DNA from: Misgurnus anguillicaudatus
Lineage: Eukaryota; Chordata; Actinopteri; Cypriniformes; Cobitidae
Assembly: GCF_027580225.2 (NCBI RefSeq)
Contig: NW_027395284.1
Coordinates: forward strand, 3,932,186-3,996,185
Reading direction: 5' to 3'
DNA length: 64,000 bases
Shown: piece by piece, positions 1 to 11,600 of the stretch
Position numbering within the stretch: position 1 is the first letter of the stretch
How the letters are laid out: every line of letters begins with the position of its first letter
The notes under the pieces: generated by a model
What the model was told of the DNA's origin: nothing
Databases searched by the model: none
Seen by the model: the letters and a program-made list of their open reading frames with translations, nothing else
Position numbers and translations under genes: made by a program

Positions 1-157
1 TTCACTCCAAACTGCTTTTCTGAGCTGGAAATCACTTTAAACGGCTTAGAATGCTCCTGTAAGCATTTTAAGCAGAGTTGGGCACTTTTGCATGAAAAGT
101 CACATTTCAGCCTGAAACGTTGATTTTTCACTCTAAACTGCTTTTCTGAGCTGGAAA

Positions 158-3100
158 TCACTTTAAACGGCTTGTTTCATCGTTAGAATGCTCCTGTAAG
201 CATTTTAAGCAAAGTTGTGCACTTTTGCATGAAAAGTCACATTTCGGCCTGAAACGTTGATTTTTCACTCCAAACTGCTTTTCTGAGCTGGAAATCACTT
301 TAAACGGCTTAGAATGCTCCTGTAAGCATTTTAAGCAGAGTTGGGCACTTTTGCATGAAAAGTCACATTTCAGCCTGAAACGTTGATTTTTCACTCTAAA
401 CTGCTTTTCTGAGCTGGAAATCACTTTAAACGGCTTAGAATGCTCCTGTAAGCATTTTAAGCAAAGTTGGGCACTTTTGCATGAAAAGTCACATTTCAGC
501 CTGAAACGTTGATTTTTCACTCTAAACTGCTTTTCTGAGCTGGAAATCACTTTAAACGGCTTAGAATGCTCCTGTAAGCATTTTAAGCAGAGTTGGGCAC
601 TTTTGCATGAAAAGTCACATTTCAGCCTGAAACGTTGATTTTTCACTCTAAACTGCTTTTCTGAGCTGGAAATCACTTTAAACGGCTTGTTTCATCGTTA
701 GAATGCTCCTGTAAGCATTTAAGCAGAGTTGTGCACTTTTGCAAGAAAAGTCACATTTCAGCCTGAAACGTTGATTTTTCACTCCAAACTGCTTTTCTGA
801 GCTGGAAATCACTTTAAACGGCTTAGAATGCTCCTGTAAGCATTTTAAGCAGAGTTGGGCACTTTTGCATGAAAAGTCACATTTCAGCCTGAAACGTTGA
901 TTTTTGACTCTAAACTGCTTTTCTGAGCTGGAAATCACTTTAAACGGCTTAGAATGCTCCTGTAAGCATTTTAAGCAGAGTTGTGCACTTTTGCATGAAA
1001 AGTCACATTTCAGCATGAAACGTTGATTTTTCACTCCAAACTGCTTTTCTGAGCTGGAAATCACTTTAAACGGCTTAGAATGCTCCTGTAAGCATTTTAA
1101 GCAGAGTTGTGCACTTTTGCATGAAAAGTCACATTTCAGCCTGAAACGTTGATTTTTCACTCTAAACTGCTTTTCTGAGCTGGAAATCACTTTAAACGGC
1201 TTAGAATGCTCCTGTAAGCATTTTAAGCAGAGTTGGGCACTTTTGCATGAAAAGTCACATTTCAGCCTGAAACGTTGATTTTGACTCTAAACTGCTTTTC
1301 TGAGCTGGAAATCACTTTAAACGGCTTAGAATGCTCCTGTAAGCATTTTAAGCAGAGTTGTGCACTTTTGCATGAAAAGTCACATTTCAGCATGAAACGT
1401 TGATTTTTCACTCCAAACTGCTTTTCTGAGCTGGAAATCACTTTAAACGGCTTAGAATGCTCCTGTAAGCATTTTAAGCAGAGTTGGGCACTTTTGCATG
1501 AAAAGTCACATTTCAGCCTGAAACGTTGATTTTTCACTCTAAACTGCTTTTCTGAGCTGGAAATCACTTTAAACGGCTTAGAATGCTCCTGTAAGCATTT
1601 TAAGCAGAGTTGGGCACTTTTGCATGAAAAGTCACATTTCAGCCTGAAACGTTGATTTTTCACTCTAAACTGCTTTTCTGAGCTGGAAATCACTTTAAAC
1701 GGCTTAGAATGCTCCTGTAAGCATTTTAAGCAGAGTTGGGCACTTTTGCATGAAAAGTCACATTTCAGCCTGAAACGTTGATTTTTGACTCTAAACTGCT
1801 TTTCTGAGCTGGAAATCACTTTAAACGGCTTAGAATGCTCCTGTAAGCATTTTAAGCAGAGTTGTGCACTTTTGCATGAAAAGTCACATTTCAGCATGAA
1901 ACGTTGATTTTTCACTCCAAACTGCTTTTCTGAGCTGGAAATCACTTTAAACGGCTTAGAATGCTCCTGTAAGCATTTTAAGCAGAGTTTGGCACTTTTG
2001 CATGAAAAGTCACATTTCAGCCTGAAACGTTGATTTTTCACTCTAAACTGCTTTTCTGAGCTGGAAATCACTTTAAACGGCTTAGAATGCTCCTGTAAGC
2101 ATTTTAAGCAGAGTTGTGCACTTTTGCATGAAAAGTGACATTTCAGCCTAAAACGTTGATTTTTCTCTCTAAACTGCTTTTCTGAGCTGGAAATCACTTT
2201 AAACGGCTTGTTTCATCGTTAGAATGCTCCTGAGAGCTTTTTAAGCAGAGTTGTGCACTTTTGCATGAAAAGTGACATTTCAGCCTGAAATGTTGATTTT
2301 TCACTCCAAACTGCTTTTCTGAGCTGGAAATCACTTTAAACGGCTTGTTTCATCGTTAGAATGCTCCTGTGAGCTTTTTAAGCAGAGTTGTGCACTTTTG
2401 CATGAAAAGTGACATTTCAGCCTGAAACGTTGATTTTTCACTCCAAACTGCTTTTCTGAGCTGGAAATCACTTTAAAACGGCTTAGAATGCTCCTGTAAG
2501 CATTTTAAGCAGAGTTGGGCACTTTTGCATGAAAAGTCACATTTCAGCCTGAAACGTTGATTTTTCACTCTAAACTGCTTTTCTGAGCTGGAAATCACTT
2601 TAAACGGCTTGTTTCATCGTTAGAATGCTCCTGTAAGCATTTTAAGCAAAGTTGTGCACTTTTGCATGAAAAGTCACATTTCGGCCTGAAACGTTGATTT
2701 TTCACTCCAAACTGCTTTTCTGAGCTGGAAATCACTTTAAACGGCTTAGAATGCTCCTGTAAGCATTTTAAGCAGAGTTGGGCACTTTTGCATGAAAAGT
2801 CACATTTCAGCCTGAAACGTTGATTTTTCACTCTAAACTGCTTTTCTGAGCTGGAAATCACTTTAAACGGCTTAGAATGCTCCTGTAAGCATTTTAAGCA
2901 AAGTTGGGCACTTTTGCATGAAAAGTCACATTTCAGCCTGAAACGTTGATTTTTCACTCTAAACTGCTTTTCTGAGCTGGAAATCACTTTAAACGGCTTA
3001 GAATGCTCCTGTAAGCATTTTAAGCAGAGTTGGGCACTTTTGCATGAAAAGTCACATTTCAGCCTGAAACGTTGATTTTTCACTCTAAACTGCTTTTCTG

Positions 3101-4415
3101 AGCTGGAAATCACTTTAAACGGCTTGTTTCATCGTTAGAATGCTCCTGTAAGCATTTTAAGCAGAGTTGTGCACTTTTGCAAGAAAAGTCACATTTCAGC
3201 CTGAAACGTTGATTTTTCACTCCAAACTGCTTTTCTGAGCTGGAAATCACTTTAAACGGCTTAGAATGCTCCTGTAAGCATTTTAAGCAGAGTTGGGCAC
3301 TTTTGCATGAAAAGTCACATTTCAGCCTGAAACGTTGATTTTTCACTCTAAACTGCTTTTCTGAGCTGGAAATCACTTTAAACGGCTTAGAATGCTCCTG
3401 TAAGCATTTTAAGCAGAGTTGGGCACTTTTGCATGAAAAGTCACATTTCAGCCTGAAACGTTGATTTTTGACTCTAAACTGCTTTTCTGAGCTGGAAATC
3501 ACTTTTAAACGGCTTAGAATGCTCCTGTAAGCATTTTAAGCAGAGTTGTGCAATTTTGCATGAAAAGTCACATTTCAGCATGAAACGTTGATTTTTCACT
3601 CCAAACTGCTTTTCTGAGCTGGAAATCACTTTAAACGGCTTAGAATGCTCCTGTAAGCATTTTAAGCAGAGTTGGGCACTTTTGCATGAAAAGTCACATT
3701 TCAGCCTGAAACGTTGATTTTTCACTCTAAACTGCTTTTCTGAGCTGGAAATCACTTTAAACGGCTTAGAATGCTCCTGTAAGCATTTTAAGCAGAGTTG
3801 TGCATTTTTGCATGAAAAGTGACATTTCAGCCTGAAAACGTTGATTTTTCTCTCTAAACTGCTTTTCTGAGCTGGAAATCACTTTAAACGGCTTGTTTCA
3901 TCGTTAGAATGCTCCTGAGAGCATTTTAAGCAGAGTTGTGCACTTTTGCATGAAAAGTGACATTTCAGCCTAAAACGTTGATTTTTCTCTCTAAACTGCT
4001 TTTCTGAGCTGGAAATCACTTTAAACGGCTTGTTTCATCGTTAGAATGCTCCTGAGAGCTTTTTAAGCAGAGTTGTGCACTTTTGCATGAAAAGTGACAT
4101 TTCAGCCTGAAATGTTGATTTTTCACTCCAAACTGCTTTTCTGAGCTGGAAATCACTTTAAACGGCTTGTTTCATCGTTAGAATGCTCCTGTGAGCTTTT
4201 TAAGCAGAGTTGTGCACTTTTGCATGAAAAGTCACATTTCAGCCTGAAACGTTGATTTTTCACTCCAAACTGCTTTTCTGAGCTGGAAATCACTTTAAAC
4301 GGCTTAGAATGCTCCTGTAAGCATTTTAAGCAGAGTTGGGCACTTTTGCATGAAAAGTCACATTTCAGCCTGAAACGTTGATTTTTCACTCTAAACTGCT
4401 TTTCTGAGCTGGAAA
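158..4415. repeat. Super-unit of about 4.26 kb (33 monomers), copy 1
   Basis: The caaag/cggcc class of L monomer starts at 158, 2595 and 4416. The first part, 158-2594, is 2437 bp and fits 15 S + 4 L (2438) with a net one-base loss. The second, 2595-4415, is 1821 bp and fits 9 S + 5 L (1819) with extra bases near 3504 and 3836. Private variants include gagtttggc near 1987, ttgtgcaatttt near 3550 and ttgtgcattttt near 3800. All three recur at matching places in the next copy, which is what shows that the 19-mer plus 14-mer is a single repeated block. Confidence 0.82.
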
Positions 4416-7400
4416 TCACTTTAAACGGCTTGTTTCATCGTTAGAATGCTCCTGTAAGCATTTTAAGCAAAGTTGTGCACTTTTGCATGAAAAGTCACAT
4501 TTCGGCCTGAAACGTTGATTTTTCACTCCAAACTGCTTTTCTGAGCTGGAAATCACTTTAAACGGCTTAGAATGCTCCTGTAAGCATTTTAAGCAGAGTT
4601 GGGCACTTTTGCATGAAAAGTCACATTTCAGCCTGAAACGTTGATTTTTCACTCTAAACTGCTTTTCTGAGCTGGAAATCACTTTAAACGGCTTAGAATG
4701 CTCCTGTAAGCATTTTAAGCAAAGTTGGGCACTTTTGCATGAAAAGTCACATTTCAGCCTGAAACGTTGATTTTTCACTCTAAACTGCTTTTCTGAGCTG
4801 GAAATCACTTTAAACGGCTTAGAATGCTCCTGTAAGCATTTTAAGCAGAGTTGGGCACTTTTGCATGAAAAGTCACATTTCAGCCTGAAACGTTGATTTT
4901 TCACTCTAAACTGCTTTTCTGAGCTGGAAATCACTTTAAACGGCTTGTTTCATCGTTAGAATGCTCCTGTAAGCATTTTAAGCAGAGTTGTGCACTTTTG
5001 CAAGAAAAGTCACATTTCAGCCTGAAACGTTGATTTTTCACTCCAAACTGCTTTTCTGAGCTGGAAATCACTTTAAACGGCTTAGAATGCTCCTGTAAGC
5101 ATTTTAAGCAGAGTTGGGCACTTTTGCATGAAAAGTCACATTTCAGCCTGAAACGTTGATTTTTGACTCTAAACTGCTTTTCTGAGCTGGAAATCACTTT
5201 AAACGGCTTAGAATGCTCCTGTAAGCATTTTAAGCAGAGTTGTGCACTTTTGCATGAAAAGTCACATTTCAGCATGAAACGTTGATTTTTCACTCCAAAC
5301 TGCTTTTCTGAGCTGGAAATCACTTTAAACGGCTTAGAATGCTCCTGTAAGCATTTTAAGCAGAGTTGTGCACTTTTGCATGAAAAGTCACATTTCAGCC
5401 TGAAACGTTGATTTTTCACTCTAAACTGCTTTTCTGAGCTGGAAATCACTTTAAACGGCTTAGGAATGCTCCTGTAAGCATTTTAAGCAGAGTTGGGCAC
5501 TTTTGCATGAAAAGTCACATTTCAGCCTGAAACGTTGATTTTTGACTCTAAACTGCTTTTCTGAGCTGGAAATCACTTTAAACGGCTTAGAATGCTCCTG
5601 TAAGCATTTTAAGCAGAGTTGTGCACTTTTGCATGAAAAGTCACATTTCAGCATGAAACGTTGATTTTTCACTCCAAACTGCTTTTCTGAGCTGGAAATC
5701 ACTTTAAACGGCTTAGAATGCTCCTGTAAGCATTTTAAGCAGAGTTGGGCACTTTTGCATGAAAAGTCACATTTCAGCCTGAAACGTTGATTTTTCACTC
5801 TAAACTGCTTTTCTGAGCTGGAAATCACTTTAAACGGCTTAGAATGCTCCTGTAAGCATTTTAAGCAGAGTTGGGCACTTTTGCATGAAAAGTCACATTT
5901 CAGCCTGAAACGTTGATTTTTCACTCTAAACTGCTTTTCTGAGCTGGAAATCACTTTAAACGGCTTAGAATGCTCCTGTAAGCATTTTAAGCAGAGTTGG
6001 GCACTTTTGCATGAAAAGTCACATTTCAGCCTGAAACGTTGATTTTTGACTCTAAACTGCTTTTCTGAGCTGGAAATCACTTTAAACGGCTTAGAATGCT
6101 CCTGTAAGCATTTTAAGCAGAGTTGTGCACTTTTGCATGAAAAGTCACATTTCAGCATGAAACGTTGATTTTTCACTCCAAACTGCTTTTCTGAGCTGGA
6201 AATCACTTTAAACGGCTTAGAATGCTCCTGTAAGCATTTTAAGCAGAGTTTGGCACTTTTGCATGAAAAGTCACATTTCAGCCTGAAACGTTGATTTTTC
6301 ACTCTAAACTGCTTTTCTGAGCTGGAAATCACTTTAAACGGCTTAGAATGCTCCTGTAAGCATTTTAAGCAGAGTTGTGCACTTTTGCATGAAAAGTGAC
6401 ATTTCAGCCTAAAACGTTGATTTTTTCTCTCTAAACTGCTTTTCTGAGCTGGAAATCACTTTAAACGGCTTGTTTCATCGTTAGAATGCTCCTGAGAGCT
6501 TTTTAAGCAGAGTTGTGCACTTTTGCATGAAAAGTGACATTTCAGCCTGAAATGTTGATTTTTCACTCCAAACTGCTTTTCTGAGCTGGAAATCACTTTA
6601 AACGGCTTGTTTCATCGTTAGAATGCTCCTGTGAGCTTTTTAAGCAGAGTTGTGCACTTTTGCATGAAAAGTGACATTTCAGCCTGAAACGTTGATTTTT
6701 CACTCCAAACTGCTTTTCTGAGCTGGAAATCACTTTAAACGGCTTAGAATGCTCCTGTAAGCATTTTAAGCAGAGTTGGGCACTTTTGCATGAAAAGTCA
6801 CATTTCAGCCTGAAACGTTGATTTTTCACTCTAAACTGCTTTTCTGAGCTGGAAATCACTTTAAACGGCTTGTTTCATCGTTAGAATGCTCCTGTAAGCA
6901 TTTTAAGCAAAGTTGTGCACTTTTGCATGAAAAGTCACATTTCGGCCTGAAACGTTGATTTTTCACTCCAAACTGCTTTTCTGAGCTGGAAATCACTTTA
7001 AACGGCTTAGAATGCTCCTGTAAGCATTTTAAGCAGAGTTGGGCACTTTTGCATGAAAAGTCACATTTCAGCCTGAAACGTTGATTTTTCACTCTAAACT
7101 GCTTTTCTGAGCTGGAAATCACTTTAAACGGCTTAGAATGCTCCTGTAAGCATTTTAAGCAAAGTTGGGCACTTTTGCATGAAAAGTCACATTTCAGCCT
7201 GAAACGTTGATTTTTCACTCTAAACTGCTTTTCTGAGCTGGAAATCACTTTAAACGGCTTAGAATGCTCCTGTAAGCATTTTAAGCAGAGTTGGGCACTT
7301 TTGCATGAAAAGTCACATTTCAGCCTGAAACGTTGATTTTTCACTCTAAACTGCTTTTCTGAGCTGGAAATCACTTTAAACGGCTTGTTTCATCGTTAGA

Positions 7401-8659
7401 ATGCTCCTGTAAGCATTTTAAGCAGAGTTGTGCACTTTTGCAAGAAAAGTCACATTTCTCCAAACTGCTTTTCTGAGCTGGAAATCACTTTAAACGGCTT
7501 AGAATGCTCCTGTAAGCATTTTAAGCAGAGTTGGGCACTTTTGCATGAAAAGTCACATTTCAGCCTGAAACGTTGATTTTTCACTCTAAACTGCTTTTCT
7601 GAGCTGGAAATCACTTTAAACGGCTTAGAATGCTCCTGTAAGCATTTTAAGCAGAGTTGGGCACTTTTGCATGAAAAGTCACATTTCAGCCTGAAACGTT
7701 GATTTTTGACTCTAAACTGCTTTTTCTGAGCTGGAAATCACTTTAAACGGCTTAGAATGCTCCTGTAAGCATTTTAAGCAGAGTTGTGCAATTTTGCATG
7801 AAAAGTCACATTTCAGCATGAAACGTTGATTTTTCACTCCAAAACTGCTTTTCTGAGCTGGAAATCACTTTAAACGGCTTAGAATGCTCCTGTAAGCATT
7901 TTAAGCAGAGTTGGGCACTTTTGCATGAAAAGTCACATTTCAGCCTGAAACGTTGATTTTTTCACTCTAAACTGCTTTTCTGAGCTGGAAATCACTTTAA
8001 ACGGCTTAGAATGCTCCTGTAAGCATTTTAAGCAGAGTTGTGCATTTTTGCATGAAAAGTGACATTTCAGCCTAAAACGTTGATTTTTCTCCTCTAAACT
8101 GCTTTTCTGAGCTGGAAATCACTTTAAACGGCTTGTTTCATCGTTAGAATGGCTCCTGAGAGCATTTTAAGCAGAGTTGTGCACTTTTGCATGAAAAGTG
8201 ACATTTCAGCCTAAAACGTTGATTTTTTCTCTCTAAACTGCTTTTCTGAGCTGGAAATCACTTTAAACGGCTTGTTTCATCGTTAGAATGCTCCTGAGAG
8301 CTTTTTTAAGCAGAGTTGTGCACTTTTGCATGAAAAGTGACATTTCAGCCTGAAATGTTGATTTTTCACTCCAAACTGCTTTTCTGAGCTGGAAATCACT
8401 TTAAACGGCTTGTTTCATCGTTAGAATGCTCCTGTGAGCTTTTTAAGCAGAGTTGTGCACTTTTGCATGAAAAGTGACATTTCAGCCTGAAACGTTGATT
8501 TTTCACTCCAAACTGCTTTTCTGAGCTGGAAATCACTTTAAACGGCTTAGAATGCTCCTGTAAGCATTTTAAGCAGAGTTGGGCACTTTTGCATGAAAAG
8601 TCACATTTCAAGCCTGAAACGTTGATTTTTCACTCTAAACTGCTTTTCTGAGCTGGAAA
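4416..8659. repeat. Super-unit of about 4.26 kb (33 monomers), copy 2
   Basis: This repeats the monomer order of 158-4415. The 19-mer part runs 4416-6855 (2440 bp) and the 14-mer part 6856-8659 (1804 bp, shortened by a 23-bp deletion at 7458/7459 and lengthened by several one-base insertions). The private gagtttggc (near 6248), ttgtgcaatttt (near 7788) and ttgtgcattttt (near 8040) variants sit at the positions expected from copy 1. One-base indels become frequent after about 7.4 kb. The block starting at 8660 begins like the 14-mer part and then diverges. Confidence 0.8.
7451..7466. repeat. Monomer with a 23-bp internal deletion
   Basis: cacatttc is joined directly to tccaaactg at 7458/7459. 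The usual 23 bp between them, from agcctgaaacg to tttcac, is missing. The event is seen only here. Confidence 0.88.
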
Positions 8660-11600
8660 TCACTTTAAACGGCTTGTTTCATCGTTAGAATGCTCCTGTA
8701 AGCATTTTAAGCAAAGTTGTGCACTTTTGCATGAAAAGTCACATTTCGGCCCTGAAACGTTGATTTTTTCACTCCAAACTGCTTTTCTGAGCTGGAAATC
8801 ACTTTAAACGGCTTAGAATGCTCCTGTAAGCATTTTAAGCAGAGTTGGGCACTTTTGCATGAAAAGTCACATTTCAGCCTGAAACGTTGATTTTTCACTC
8901 TAAACTGCTTTTCTGAGCTGGAAATCACTTTAAACGGCTTAGAATGCTCCTGTAAGCATTTTAAGCAAAGTTGGGCACTTTTGCATGAAAAGTCACATTT
9001 CAGCCTGAAAACGTTGATTTTTCACTCTAAACTGCTTTTCTGAGCTGGAAATCACTTTAAACGGCTTAGAATGCTCCTGTAAGCATTTTAAGCAGAGTTG
9101 GGCACTTTTGCATGAAAAGTCACATTTCAGCCTGAAACGTTGATTTTTCACTCTAAACTGCTTTTCTGAGCTGGAAATCACTTTAAACGGCTTGTTTCAT
9201 CGTTAGAATGCCTCCTGTAAGCATTTTAAGCAGAGTTGTGCACTTTTGCAAGAAAAGTCACATTTCAGCCTGAAACGTTGATTTTTCACTCCAAACTGCT
9301 TTTCTGAGCTGGAAATCACTTTAAACGGCTTAGAATGCTCCTGTAAGCATTTTAAGCAGAGTTGGGCACTTTTGCATGAAAAGTCACATTTCAGCCTGAA
9401 ACGTTGATTTTTCACTCTAAACTGCTTTTCTGAGCTGGAAATCACTTTAAACGGCTTAGAATGCCTCCTGTAAGCATTTTAAGCAGAGTTGGGCACTTTT
9501 GCATGAAAAGTCACATTTCAGCCTGAAACGTTGATTTTTGACTCTAAACTGCTTTTCTGAGCTGGAAATCACTTTAAACGGCTTAGAATGCTCCTGTAAG
9601 CATTTTAAGCAGAGTTGTGCAATTTTGCATGAAAAGTCACATTTCAGCATGAAACGTTGATTTTTCACTCCAAACTGCTTTTCTGAGCTGGAAATCACTT
9701 TAAACGGCTTAGAATGCTCCTGTAAGCATTTTAAGCAGAGTTGGGCACTTTTGCATGAAAAGTCACATTTCAGCCTGAAACGTTGATTTTTCACTCTAAA
9801 CTGCTTTTCTGAGCTGGAAATCACTTTAAACGGCTTTAGAATGCTCCTGTAAGCATTTTAAGCAGAGTTGTGCATTTTTGCATGAAAAGTGGACATTTCA
9901 GCCTAAAACGTTGATTTTTCTCTCTAAACTGCTTTTCTGAGCTGGAAATCACTTTAAACGGCTTGTTTCATCGTTAGAATGCTCCTGAGAGCTTTTTAAG
10001 CAGAGTTGTGCACTTTTGCATGAAAAGTGACATTTCAGCCTGAAACGTTGATTTTTCACTCCAAACTGCTTTTCTGAGCTGGAAATCACTTTAAAACGGC
10101 TTAGAATGCTCCTGTAAGCCATTTTAAGCAGAGTTGGGCACTTTTGCATGAAAAGTCACATTTCAGCCTGAAACGTTGATTTTTCACTCTAAACTGCTTT
10201 TCTGAGCTGGAAATCACTTTAAACGGCTTAGAATGCTCCTGTAAGCATTTTAAGCAGAGTTGTGCACTTTTGCATGAAAAGTGACATTTCAGCCTAAAAC
10301 GTTGATTTTTCTCTCTAAACTGCTTTTCTGAGCTGGAAATCACTTTAAACGGCTTAGAATGCTCCTGTAAGCATTTTAAGCAGAGTTGTGCACTTTTTGC
10401 ATGAAAAGTCACATTTCAGCCTGAAACGTTGATTTTCACTCCAAACTGCTTTTCTGAGCTGGAAATCACTTTAAACGGCTTAGAATGCTCCTGTAAGCAT
10501 TTTAAGCAGAGTTGGGCACTTTTGCATGAAAAGTCACATTTCAGCCTGAAACGTTGATTTTTCACTCTAAACTGCTTTTCTGAGCTGGAAATCACTTTAA
10601 ACGGCTTGTTTCAATCGTTAGAATGCTCCTGTAAGCATTTTAAGCAAAGTTGTGCACTTTTGCATGAAAAGTCACATTTCGGCCTGAAACGTTGATTTTT
10701 CACTCCAAACTGCTTTTCTGAGCTGGAAATCACTTTAAACGGCTTAGAATGCTCCTGTAAGCATTTTAAGCAGAGTTGGGCACTTTTGCATGAAAAGTCA
10801 CATTTCAGCCTGAAAACGTTGATTTTTCACTCTAAACTGCTTTTCTGAGCTGGAAATCACTTTAAACGGCTTAGAATGCTCCTGTAAGCATTTTAAGCAA
10901 AGTTGGGCACTTTTGCATGAAAAGTCACATTTCAGCCTGAAACGTTGATTTTTCACTCTAAACTGCTTTTCTGAGCTGAAATCACTTTAAACGGCTTAGA
11001 ATGCTCCTGTAAGCATTTTAAGCAGAGTTGGGCACTCTTGCATGAAAAGTCACATTTCAGCCTGAAACGTTGATTTTTCACTCTAAACTGCTTTTCTGAG
11101 CTGGAAATCACTTTAAACGGCTTGTTTCATCGTTAGAATGCTCCTGTAAGCATTTTAAGCAGAGTTGTGCACTTTTGCAAGAAAAGTCACATTTCAGCCT
11201 GAAACGTTGATTTTTCACTCCAAACTGCTTTTCTGAGCTGGAAATCACTTTAAACGGCTTAGAATGCTCCTGTAAGCATTTTAAGCAGAGTTGGGCACTT
11301 TTGCATGAAAAGTCACATTTCAGCCTGAAACGTTGATTTTTCACTCTAAACTGCTTTTCTGAGCTGGAAATCACTTTAAACGGCTTAGAATGCTCCTGTA
11401 AGCATTTTAAGCAGAGTTGGGCACTTTTGCATGAAAAGTCACATTTCAGCCTGAAACGTTGATTTTTGACTCTAAACTGCTTTTCTGAGCTGGAAATCAC
11501 TTTAAACGGCTTAGAATGCTCCTGTAAGCATTTTAAGCAGAGTTGTGCACTTTTGCCATGGAAAAGTCACATTTCAGCATGAAACGTTGATTTTTCACTC

